From NCBI GenBank assembly GCA_023150845.1, contig JAKLKD010000009.1:1-62183 (forward strand): a stretch of DNA of 62,183 nucleotides. Direction: 5' to 3'. Within the stretch, counting starts at the first letter, position 1. Each line of letters starts with the position of its first letter. Made by a program: the position numbers and the translations under genes. This document shows positions 45,160 through 52,997 of this stretch, in pieces. Under the pieces are notes generated by a model, which was given only the letters and a program-made list of their open reading frames with translations, was not told where the DNA came from and did not search any database. The DNA comes from Myxococcota bacterium. Lineage in GTDB: Bacteria > Myxococcota_A > UBA796 > CAJQPC01.

Positions 45160-47673
45160 TTAGTCCAGCAGCTCCACTGTGCCCAATGTGCCGTCCACAC
45201 GCACCCGCTGGCCGTCGCGGATCTGCCGGGTGGCGCCGACGACGGCCACCACCGCCGGGACACCCAGCTCCCGGGCGATCACCGCGCCGTGGGTCATCAG
45301 GCCGCCGACCTCGGTGACCAGCGCCTTGAGGTGAACAAACAGCGGCGTCCAGCTCGGGTCGGTGAAGGTCGTCACGAGGATGTCCCCCGCCTCAACCCGG
45401 GCGTCCTTGAGGTCCAGCGCCACCCGCGCCCGGCCCTCGACCACACCCACGGACACGGGCAGGCCGACCAGGGCGCCCTCGGGGACTTGCCCGCGCCGGT
45501 ACGCCCCGGCGACGCTCTCGCCGTCGGAGGTGAGCACCCGCGGCGGCGTGAGGCGCGTGTGGTGACTGTGCTCGGCGCGGCGGGCGCGGAGCTGTGTGGG
45601 GTTCGGGCGGCGGGTCTCGATGAGCTCATGAAGCTCGTCGAGGGTCAAGAACCAGGCGTCGTCGGGGGTCGCCAGCGCCCCCTCGGCGACGAGCTTGTCG
45701 AGCTCGGCGAGGAGCGCCTGCTTGTAGGCCCAGTACCGGCGCACGATCTTAAACTTGGGGTGCTCTCTGTAGCCGGTGAGCGCCCGGAGGCGCCGGATCA
45801 TCGCCTGGGTCTCGGCGACCTTGGCCTCGCCGTCGGGGAGCGCGCCGAGCCGCGTGAGGAGCTCCGCCTCCATCGCCTGGGCGGCGGCCAGCCCCCGGGC
45901 GACGCGGCGCTCGGCCTCGCCAGGCTGGGCGTGCTGAATGTTCGTGAGCAGGAGCGGCGTGAGCGCCGTCGGAGACTCGGCGAAGCGGGGGCGCGTGATG
46001 TCAATCTCCCCCACGCAGCGCGCGCCATACCGGGCGATGAACCCCGCCAAGGCCGCGTGGACCTGGGGGCCGCCGTCGAGGGTCAGCAGACCCCGCCAGA
46101 AGCGCGCGTCCGTCGTCGTCTGCAGGTGCCGCACCACCTCGGGGAAGGGCCGAATCTCGTCCGCGACCCGCATCAAGGCGAGGCCCATCTCCGTGGTGAC
46201 GTTGTTCGGCGCGGACAAGGTCAAGGTGTCGGCGGCGCTCGTCACGCCGAGCCAGGCCTTCATCTTCTCGTTGAGCCAGGCCGCGGCGCCGAAGCCCGCC
46301 ATGACGACGGCGCCGCGACGGGGCTCCAGGAGCGACTGTTTGAGGCGGACAAGATCCTCACGGATAAACGCCAGGGCGTCTAGGCCGGAGCGCCGCTGCA
46401 GCTCGGCCGCGACGCCGCGCTGCTCCTCCTCGTCTTCAGCGATGAGCGCCGGGACGAGGCCGGGATCATCCACAAAGGGCGGCGGCGCGGGCGGCGCGAG
46501 GGACCGCGGCGGCGTGGGCCCGTCTACGACGAGGTCGGGCCCGAGCTCCCCCCGCTGAATGACCACGCTGAGGGCGTCCCCCATCAGCGGGTCCGAGGCG
46601 CCGATGGCGCCCATCACCGCCGCCCGGGTCGCCGGGACACGAAGCTCACGGCTGACGTCCACAAACAGCCGCCCACCCGCCGTCACCATCGGGCGCAGCG
46701 CCGTGGCCAAGAAGAACGAGCGCCCCAGAGGCCGGAGCGGATCGGTCATCATCTGCTGGTGGCCGACGGAGAGGTAGACATGAAAGTTGTCATCCGCCGG
46801 GGCCGGGGGCGGGAAGATCGTGGTGATCGGGCGGCTCTGCACGAGGTGCAGGGTGTCGTCGACGAAGCACCACTCGATGTCTTGGGGCGAACCAAAGTGG
46901 GCCTCCACCCGCCGCCCGAGCGCCGCGAGGCGGAGCACCTGGGCGTCTGTGAGCGCCGGGGCGTCAACCCGCTCGGGCACGATGGCCCGCTCGATGAGCT
47001 GCCCATCCCGCACGGCGAAGCGGTCGGCCTGGGCCCGACCGGAGACGAAGACGTCGCCGAGGCCCAGGACCGCCTCAACACAGACCCGCCGACGGTGGCC
47101 CGTGACCGGGTCGGCGGTGAACATGACCCCCGAGGCCTGGGGGCGCAGCATCCGCTGGATGACCACGGCCATACGCGCCTCGCCGAGCGGCAGGCCCTGC
47201 TGGTGGAGGGTGACGGCGGCGCGCTCGGTGTACAACGACGCCCAGACGCCGCGGAGCGCCCGGAGGACGGCCTCCTCACCGACGACGTTGAGCGCCGTGT
47301 CCGACTGCCCCGCGAAGGAGGCCGCGGCGGAGTCCTCGGCGACGGCGCTCGACCGCACGGCCCAGACCCCCTCACCGCCGAGCGCCCGGAGTCCGCCGAC
47401 GATCGCCGCGACGAGCTCGTCGGGGAGCGCCAGGGCCTCCACCCGCGCCCGCAGCGCCGCCAAGGCGTCGGCGGAGGGCGCCTGGAGCTGGGTGAGGGCC
47501 TCGCCGAGCGCGCCGACCACGACCCGCTCAAAGGCCGCCGTCGTGACGCAGAGCCCGTCGGGCACCGCCGCGCCCTCGACACGCCGAAGCTCGCCGAGGT
47601 TCGCGCCTTTGCCGCCGACGAGGGAGAGGTCCCCGCGGCCGACCTCGTCCAGAGAGCACACGAGCGTGGACAT
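45160..47673 (-). CDS. rph: Rifampicin phosphotransferase-like (PEP synthase/PPDK family)
   Basis: 837 residues, close to the usual about 860 of Rph. The N-terminal ATP-grasp region has VGGKGANLGELRR, FAVRSS-like VWAVRSSAVAEDS, FAGQSDTALNVVGEEA and DPVTGH. The middle contains the Rph-like YLSVGHQQMMTDPLRPLGRS and VTAGGRLFVDV. The C-terminal swivelling domain has GDILVTTFTDPSWTPLF and the catalytic His at about 795 in GGLMTHGAVIAREL. Rph phosphorylates rifamycins using ATP; these middle blocks separate it from PEP synthase. AGGTGAGCCG precedes the ATG. Some relatives have no known antibiotic substrate. Confidence 0.82.
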   Translation of the reverse strand: MSTLVCSLDEVGRGDLSLVGGKGANLGELRRVEGAAVPDGLCVTTAAFERVVVGALGEALTQLQAPSADALAALRARVEALALPDELVAAIVGGLRALGGEGVWAVRSSAVAEDSAAASFAGQSDTALNVVGEEAVLRALRGVWASLYTERAAVTLHQQGLPLGEARMAVVIQRMLRPQASGVMFTADPVTGHRRRVCVEAVLGLGDVFVSGRAQADRFAVRDGQLIERAIVPERVDAPALTDAQVLRLAALGRRVEAHFGSPQDIEWCFVDDTLHLVQSRPITTIFPPPAPADDNFHVYLSVGHQQMMTDPLRPLGRSFFLATALRPMVTAGGRLFVDVSRELRVPATRAAVMGAIGASDPLMGDALSVVIQRGELGPDLVVDGPTPPRSLAPPAPPPFVDDPGLVPALIAEDEEEQRGVAAELQRRSGLDALAFIREDLVRLKQSLLEPRRGAVVMAGFGAAAWLNEKMKAWLGVTSAADTLTLSAPNNVTTEMGLALMRVADEIRPFPEVVRHLQTTTDARFWRGLLTLDGGPQVHAALAGFIARYGARCVGEIDITRPRFAESPTALTPLLLTNIQHAQPGEAERRVARGLAAAQAMEAELLTRLGALPDGEAKVAETQAMIRRLRALTGYREHPKFKIVRRYWAYKQALLAELDKLVAEGALATPDDAWFLTLDELHELIETRRPNPTQLRARRAEHSHHTRLTPPRVLTSDGESVAGAYRRGQVPEGALVGLPVSVGVVEGRARVALDLKDARVEAGDILVTTFTDPSWTPLFVHLKALVTEVGGLMTHGAVIARELGVPAVVAVVGATRQIRDGQRVRVDGTLGTVELLD

Positions 47674-48012
47674 CGGCTCACCTTGTTGACGCCGCCTCCG
47701 CGCGAGGATCCGCGCCGGGAGGGGGTCGGGGCGGCAATGTAACCGACACAGACGAGGGTGTCACCCCAGGTGCTCGCCCAGCTCAAGGCGCGCCGAGGCT
47801 GTCCCCTACACGAGCAACCGCCGTGTCTGTGTGGCGTGTTGACGCCTCAGGCCCCAGGCGACGGCTGACCGCGGTGGCCCGGGGGAGGCGGAGGGTGTCG
47901 CGAAGTCCTTACTCACCCTTCGCGTCAGCGCTCGTGGCGGCCCAAGGTTGTGGTCCTCAACGGCTTACCCTGGGGCGCCTTCTCCCCCGCCACGGCGGCG
48001 CGGCGCGTCTGT
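47674..48012. other. Intergenic region upstream of rph
   Basis: 339 bp with no convincing gene on either strand. Contains GACAC/GTGTC (47745-47762, 8-base loop) upstream of rph. The rifamycin-associated 19-bp palindrome of actinobacterial rph genes is not seen. Confidence 0.5.
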
Positions 48013-48348
48013 CTACTCCCGGGTGCGACCGTCCATGATCAGCTCCTCCATGTCTTCACGGGCCTGCACACCCAGCACGCCGGTGACGGGCGTCACCAGC
48101 CAAGCGGGCCACAAGAGGCAGCCGCCGATGCCCGTGCCCAAGGTCACCTGGCGCATCGACTGCCACTTGTCGAGCTTCTGCGCGGCTTCAGGCTCACCAC
48201 AGTCGTGGAGCACCACCCCGAAGGTGCTCGCGGGGTAAGGAGTGCCCTCCACGGTGACGGTCTTCCAGCCCGCGTCAACAACACGGGGGGTCTCAGTCCA
48301 AGGGCAAGCGCCCGCCAAGGCGGCGCCCATCATCCAGGTCAACAACAT
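48013..48348 (-). CDS. Hypothetical secreted or lipoprotein, 111 residues
   Basis: From the ATG at 48348 it begins MLLTWMMGAALAGACPWTETP, a signal peptide; LAGAC might be an imperfect lipobox. The mature part has STFGVVLHDCGEPEAAQKLDKWQ and a membrane-like stretch GTGIGGCLLWPAWLVTPVTGVLGV. A TTG start at 48372 would add 8 residues. No family recognised. It lies opposite and upstream of the Bor-like gene pair. Confidence 0.6.
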   Translation of the reverse strand: MLLTWMMGAALAGACPWTETPRVVDAGWKTVTVEGTPYPASTFGVVLHDCGEPEAAQKLDKWQSMRQVTLGTGIGGCLLWPAWLVTPVTGVLGVQAREDMEELIMDGRTRE

Positions 48349-48558
48349 CTGCAGCTCGGCGTTAGGGTTCAAATACCCATGGCTTGGGTCTGCGCCTTGT
48401 GCGGGCGCGCCCTCGCCTCGGCGCTCGCAGGATCCGAAAGCGGCTCAGATGGCGTCGCGCGCCGCGAACTTCACCCCGGGGCCTGCGTGGCCGGGCAGGA
48501 TCTCGGCCCACTTTGGCGCTCCCGGCGGCCTTCCCGCCACGCCGACCCAAGGCTCTGC

Positions 48559-48564
48559 TATGCT
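48559..48564 (+). promoter_or_regulatory. Putative -10 box TATGCT for Bor-like operon
   Basis: TATGCT lies 38 bp before the ATG at 48603. The same hexamer is upstream of the genes at 32375 and 61472. No convincing -35. Confidence 0.35.
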
Positions 48565-48602
48565 GCCCGTCGCGCCCGCCCGGAGCGCTCAGGAGTGACC
48601 GC

Positions 48603-48992
48603 ATGTTCTTCAAGATGAGCCCGCTTCTCGCGACGCTATTGCTCGTGGGGGGCTGTTACCGCAACACCATCGAGACCGGCCTGCCCGCCGCCAACGCGAT
48701 GCCTTACCAGGAGACCGCGCAGTTCTTCTTGTGGGGGCTCGTCGGTGAGGAGACCTTCGATCTCAAGCAGGTCTGCCCCTCGGGCGTCACCCGCATCGAG
48801 GAGGAGATGGGCCCCATCGACTGCGTGTTCGGCTGCGTCACCTGCGGCATCTACAGCCCGCGCACCGTGACCATCACCTGCGCGAGCGGCTCGGCCTTCT
48901 TGCTGACGCCGGAGCCCGACGCGGGCGTGACCGTCGTGAGCGCCGAGAACACCCAGGCCAGCCGTGAGCTGGCGATGATGGAGGTCCAATGA
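48603..48992 (+). CDS. Bor-family-like lipoprotein, first of pair
   Basis: 129 residues. The signal peptide ends in VGGC (lipobox) followed by YRNTIETG. The Bor-type core is FFLWGLVGEETFDLKQVCPSG and CGIYSPRTVTITCASGSAFLL. Bor/Iss proteins are outer-membrane lipoproteins linked to serum survival in E. coli lambda lysogens. AGGAG with 9-nt spacing precedes the ATG. It overlaps the next gene by 4 nt (ATGA). Several Cys residues may form disulfides. Confidence 0.8.
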   Translation: MFFKMSPLLATLLLVGGCYRNTIETGLPAANAMPYQETAQFFLWGLVGEETFDLKQVCPSGVTRIEEEMGPIDCVFGCVTCGIYSPRTVTITCASGSAFLLTPEPDAGVTVVSAENTQASRELAMMEVQ

Positions 48993-49417
48993 TCCCCCGC
49001 CTCGTCTCCATCGCGGCCCTCGCGCTCGTCGCGCTCACCGGCTGCTACAAGATCAACTACACGAGCGGCGGCCCGGCCTCTCTGGCGCCCCCCACCCGTG
49101 TGGAGTGGCACCACCGCCTCGTCTACGGCCTCGTCGAGCTCGAGCCCGTCTCCGTCGCCGAGGTCTGCCCCGGCGGCACCTTCACCCAGGCCCACACCGA
49201 GGTGAGCCTGCCCAACGGCATCGTGCAGATGATCGTCGGGGTGATCTACACCCCCTCGACCATCCAGATCTGGTGCGCGAGCGGCGCCTACTACGAGGGC
49301 ACCCTGAACGAGTCCGGCGAGGTCGTGCAGCTCCTCGCGCCCGTCGGCGAGCCCCTGACCCCCGAGGTCGAGGCCGCCCGGGACGCCCACGCCCAGCGGG
49401 TGCTGCTGGGGGGGTGA
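48989..49417 (+). CDS. Bor-family-like lipoprotein, second of pair
   Basis: 142 residues. Lipobox ALTGC, then YKINYTSGG. The core WHHRLVYGLVELEPVSVAEVCPGG and GVIYTPSTIQIWCASGAYYEG parallels the preceding protein, so they likely arose by tandem duplication and then diverged. The C-terminal tail is longer and helical. Coupled translation with the upstream gene. A role at the outer membrane is inferred from the lipobox and family. Confidence 0.8.
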   Translation: MIPRLVSIAALALVALTGCYKINYTSGGPASLAPPTRVEWHHRLVYGLVELEPVSVAEVCPGGTFTQAHTEVSLPNGIVQMIVGVIYTPSTIQIWCASGAYYEGTLNESGEVVQLLAPVGEPLTPEVEAARDAHAQRVLLGG

Positions 49418-49424
49418 GGCGCCC

Positions 49425-50015
49425 TCATCGGCCCCCCACCCGCAACACCTCCCACCCCGTCAACAACCAGACCTCCCGGGCGAAGAACGGCAGCTTCGCC
49501 CCGGCGGTCTTGTAGCGGCTGGTGCGGGTGGGGGCGGCGCCCGCATCCAGGCCGAGGTCCTGGGCGAGGCGCATCGAGCGGCGCATGTGCAGGGGGTCGG
49601 TGACGATGAGCACGCGGCCTAAGCCCTCGGCCTGCACGATGTACCAGGCCTCGCGGAGGTTCTCCTCGGTGATGCGGCTGCGCTGCTCGACCCGGATGTC
49701 GGCGGCGGGCACGCCGTGGCGCATCGCCCAGCGGCGGCTCACCTCGGCCTCGGAGAAGCGCGCCCCCGGCGCGATGCCGCCGGTGAAGATGAGCATGCCC
49801 ACCCGACCCTCACGGTAGAGCGCGAGGCCCTCCTCCAGGCGGCCCTCCAAGACGGGGCTGGGCCGGGCGTCGTACGCCGCCGCGCCGAGCACGATCGCCG
49901 CGTCGGCGGCGCCCTCATCACGGCGGCCGGCGTCGCGTAAGATCAGGACCCCGCTCAGGCTGAGCAGCAGGACGGGGGTGAGCAGGAGGAGCGCGAGCGC
50001 GCGACGCCAGGTCAT
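49425..50015 (-). CDS. YdcF/SanA-like DUF218 membrane protein
   Basis: 196 residues from the ATG at 50015 (MTWRRALALLLLTPVLLLSL). One N-terminal membrane helix is followed by a DUF218 domain: AAIVLGAAAYDARPSPVLEGRLEEGLALYREG, LIFTGGIAPG, and RSRITEENLREAWYI. YdcF and SanA-like proteins bind nucleotide-like cofactors or affect the cell envelope; their reaction is poorly defined. It is convergent with the Bor-like pair, leaving 7 bp. Confidence 0.85.
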   Translation of the reverse strand: MTWRRALALLLLTPVLLLSLSGVLILRDAGRRDEGAADAAIVLGAAAYDARPSPVLEGRLEEGLALYREGRVGMLIFTGGIAPGARFSEAEVSRRWAMRHGVPAADIRVEQRSRITEENLREAWYIVQAEGLGRVLIVTDPLHMRRSMRLAQDLGLDAGAAPTRTSRYKTAGAKLPFFAREVWLLTGWEVLRVGGR

Positions 50016-50108
50016 GCCTCTGCGGATAGCCCGTCTTCGCGCCGGGCTCCACTGCGCCCTTGTCCGCCGGGTTAGCTTGGGCGGCCAACCCAACGAAGGA
50101 ACGTCGCC

Positions 50109-50861
50109 ATGGGCCTCACCGAGCTGGATCGTGTGGAGCTGGTCGTCGAAGAGAAGGAGACCAACCGCCGACGCCTCATCGCCCTGGAGACCCTGGGCTG
50201 GCCCGTCGAGCGGGAGGCCCTGGACACGGCCTGCGCGCTGCTCAAGCTCTCGGCGCTCCTCGACTGGGCCAACCGCCAGCCCGACGGCAAGGTCTGTAAG
50301 GTCGAGCTCTACAGCCAAGGGGAGCCCCCCAAGCCGCTCGTGGAGTGGCTGCACAAGCGCGGCGTCAACATGACGGTCGAGGAGGACAACCGCCCGCGCC
50401 CGGTGCGGGGCCGCCCGGCGACGCTGCCTTGGGGCGCGGATGGCGAGCCCGACGCCGGGGCGCTCATGCTCCAGAACGCCCGCGCCTTCGCCGAGGCCCA
50501 CGGCGCGCCCTGGCCGCCCACCGTAGACGGGGTGAGCGCCGTCGACGCGGCCTGTGAGGCCTGGCGTGAGGCGCGGGGCATGACGCCCGAGCAGGAGGAT
50601 CCTGACGCTGAAGACGGAATGCTGACGGTGACCGGCGGCGCCTACGCCGGAGAGGCCCTGCGCCTCGCCGCCGGGGGCGCCTGGGCCTTCACCCAGAAGA
50701 GCGAGCACATGCGCGCCTTCACCCTTCGCGCCGGGCCCCAGCAGAACATCACCGTGAACGTGCTCGGCAAGGTGCAGAAGCACCTGCGCGCCGGGGCCAG
50801 CGACTCGACCCACAGCCTCGTGCAGGTCGTGGTGGGGCGGCTCAGGGACGGGGGGTTTTGA
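50109..50861 (+). CDS. Hypothetical protein, 250 residues
   Basis: Starts MGLTELDRVELVVEEKETNRRRLIALETLGW. No signal peptide or membrane helix. The central part is acidic to neutral with EDPDAEDGML, followed by a beta-rich C-terminal region (AGPQQNITVNVLGKVQ). GC-biased codons and an upstream GAAGGAACG support it. I do not recognise the family. It precedes the effector-like OmpA/protease gene by 78 bp; a link is not shown. Confidence 0.75.
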   Translation: MGLTELDRVELVVEEKETNRRRLIALETLGWPVEREALDTACALLKLSALLDWANRQPDGKVCKVELYSQGEPPKPLVEWLHKRGVNMTVEEDNRPRPVRGRPATLPWGADGEPDAGALMLQNARAFAEAHGAPWPPTVDGVSAVDAACEAWREARGMTPEQEDPDAEDGMLTVTGGAYAGEALRLAAGGAWAFTQKSEHMRAFTLRAGPQQNITVNVLGKVQKHLRAGASDSTHSLVQVVVGRLRDGGF

Positions 50862-50876
50862 TCGGGGGCTGTATCA

Positions 50877-50889
50877 GCCGCGCTGGATC
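50877..50889 (+). other. Short hairpin before effector-like gene
   Basis: GGCTG and CAGCC with a 3-base loop; it is followed by AT-rich DNA (50891-50920) that may hold the promoter of the gene at 50940. TAGAAT-like sequence at about 50902-50908 could be the -10. GGAGAGGGG lies 6 nt before the ATG. Confidence 0.35.
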
Positions 50890-50939
50890 AGAAATTTTAG
50901 GTTAGAATTGGAGAGGATGGAAATGGAGAGGGGTTTACG

Positions 50940-52343
50940 ATGTCATCGTATCAACGAAGCGAAGCAGCCCCTGTAGCGCAGTCCTCGGGAGTTGACACCG
51001 CGGGCCAGCAGGCGCAGGGTAACATGGGTGTAGGCCTTGGAGCTGTAGGTCAGAGCATCGACCAAAGTAACGCCCTGCTCTGTGAGCAGCTCTGCGACGC
51101 GAACGCGGTGAGCGATCCAGCGCTGCGAGCGTTTCTGGGCCATGGCCCCTTTGGTCCATCGACCCTGCAAGCGCCGACTGGCATCGGAGGATTCGACGCG
51201 GAATACCACCCCGGCGCAGGTCAACTTGTCATTACGGTGCGCGGATCTGTAAACTTGATGGATGGCCTCACGGACCAGAGCGGGAGTTTCGTCGCCAATC
51301 ACAGCGATCTCGATCAGGCCGCTGTTGATGGGAACCTCATCACAGATCCCACTGCCCGCGCAGCCTTCCTCGCAGACTTTCAATGGGGGCAAGACACCAG
51401 CGCTTGGGTTACAAAGGTTCAAGACAACGTCGAGCGCACATGGTCAAATCACTTCAGCTTCTGGGTAGACAAACCGGACTGGGAGTGTGTGATCGCCTCC
51501 GTGCTTGTCGACATAGACATCGTTGAGGGCGTGTCTCGCCCCAATGATCATGTCCTCATTGAAGCATACAAGTGCCCTGATGATGGCTCTTATGATGTTG
51601 GTGCCGAGGTCTCTAGCGGCTCTGGGGGCACTGGGAACTCGATGACCCTCTCTTCTAGAGACGGAATGAACTCGGACGAACGCACCAAAGAAGGCGCCTC
51701 GCTGCTTCAGCGAGAGGTAGGCCCGTTTGGCATCGGCTCTGCACGTCTCTCCGCTGACCATAAGTCCAGCCTAGACGCCTTCGTGGCTGATTTTCTTGAC
51801 GCCAACAGCGACGGGTCGAACCCCATTACGCTCATCGGAAGAGCCTCTTCTGACGGTGACGCCTCGCGGAATGAGCGCCTCGCCCGTCAGCGCGCGGAGG
51901 CCGTCTCCTCCTACTTAGGCGCGAAGGGCGTCGCGCAGACACGAGTCACCGTCGAGCTTGGTGGAACCCAAGGAGCCGACACCAGCGAGGCGTGGCGGCG
52001 CGTAGACTTGGTCGTCGGTGATGGACGTGCGCAGGATGTCGCCTCTCACGAGTTCGGGCACATGCTTGGCCTCACCGACCACTATGACGACGCGGGCACC
52101 GACGCGGACGGGGACGGCGTGGCTGATCGTGGGGGCACGATCACCGGCACAGGCGCCCCGGCGGGCACACTTGCTGGGCATGACAGCCTCGCCAAACAGA
52201 TCGGCGTGAGCGGCGGCGCGGTCCATGAGAACAACGACAACATCATGTCTTTGGGATGTAATGTCGCGCCTGCCAACTACGCGACGATTGGCTGGGCGCT
52301 CCAGACCATCACCGGCGTCCCCGAGTGGAAGATCAACGGATGA
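50940..52343 (+). CDS. Effector-like protein: OmpA domain plus zinc metalloprotease
   Basis: 467 residues. No signal peptide. An unrecognised N-terminal part (about 70-240, GFDAEYHPGAGQLVITVRGS) is followed by an OmpA-type peptidoglycan-binding-like domain (PITLIGRASSDGDASRNERLARQRAEAVSSYLGAKGV), then a metzincin-like zinc motif HEFGHMLGLTDH, with HExxHxxGxxxH-like spacing, and an acidic Ca-site-like DAGTDADGDGVAD. This suggests delivery to another cell rather than export by Sec. GC is low in the first two-thirds (26 of 60 bases at 51541-51600), a sign of recent acquisition. The next gene overlaps it by 4 nt. Confidence 0.8.
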   Translation: MSSYQRSEAAPVAQSSGVDTAGQQAQGNMGVGLGAVGQSIDQSNALLCEQLCDANAVSDPALRAFLGHGPFGPSTLQAPTGIGGFDAEYHPGAGQLVITVRGSVNLMDGLTDQSGSFVANHSDLDQAAVDGNLITDPTARAAFLADFQWGQDTSAWVTKVQDNVERTWSNHFSFWVDKPDWECVIASVLVDIDIVEGVSRPNDHVLIEAYKCPDDGSYDVGAEVSSGSGGTGNSMTLSSRDGMNSDERTKEGASLLQREVGPFGIGSARLSADHKSSLDAFVADFLDANSDGSNPITLIGRASSDGDASRNERLARQRAEAVSSYLGAKGVAQTRVTVELGGTQGADTSEAWRRVDLVVGDGRAQDVASHEFGHMLGLTDHYDDAGTDADGDGVADRGGTITGTGAPAGTLAGHDSLAKQIGVSGGAVHENNDNIMSLGCNVAPANYATIGWALQTITGVPEWKING

Positions 52344-52933
52344 TCATCACGCTTGTCCTGACGATCACGGCCTGTAGCGCGCAGAACGCTGCGCCCAGCC
52401 TCGGCCCTTCCGAGACACACGCCGTGCCCGTGCCGCAGCCGAGCTCACCCTGCCAGGAGCTGACGATGCCAATGAACCTCTCCGACGATGGGCTCCCCCC
52501 CGAGCTCACGCAGGCCCAACCGCTCTGGGAGAGCGTCCGCGGACCCGACCGCAGGGGCGCGGTGCGGGTGTCGCGGCTCTATACCAACGGCGACCTCTAC
52601 ACTTGGTCAGACCAGCGCCGTGTGGAGAGCCCGGGCGGGGTTCCGCGCCGCGAGGCCGCGCCATATCGTTGGCGTCTTGACGCGCGGCTGAGCCCCGCGG
52701 CGGTGGCGGAGGTCGAGGCGGTGATCACGGCTCGTTTCATGGGGCTCACGCTCCCTGCGCCGTCCAGCGTCGTGAGCGACGGCAGCCCCGCCGCGGCGAG
52801 AGCCTGCGTCAACGGGGTGGGCCACGCCGTGAGCGCGCCGTCCGCCATCTCCGCCGAAGAGGTTCGGGCCGTCGAGCACACCATCCAACGAGGCGTCGCC
52901 CCCGGCTCCGCCCCGATCAACAACGGCCCTTAG
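52340..52933 (+). CDS. Lipoprotein, putative immunity partner of the OmpA-protease gene
   Basis: 197 residues. Lipobox LTITAC, then a short linker. The mature part has VRVSRLYTNGDLYTWSDQRRV and RLSPAAVAEVEAVITARF, and ends SAPINNGP. The 4-nt overlap (ATGA) with the protease gene is the arrangement expected for an effector-immunity pair, and a periplasmic location suits a periplasm-acting protease. This is inference from context; no family recognised. Confidence 0.65.
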   Translation: MIITLVLTITACSAQNAAPSLGPSETHAVPVPQPSSPCQELTMPMNLSDDGLPPELTQAQPLWESVRGPDRRGAVRVSRLYTNGDLYTWSDQRRVESPGGVPRREAAPYRWRLDARLSPAAVAEVEAVITARFMGLTLPAPSSVVSDGSPAAARACVNGVGHAVSAPSAISAEEVRAVEHTIQRGVAPGSAPINNGP

Positions 52934-52997
52934 CCGCCTCCACTTCTGCTCGGCGCTCGCATCAGTTAGGCTCCCCTCAACCCGTCTCGGAGCCTCC

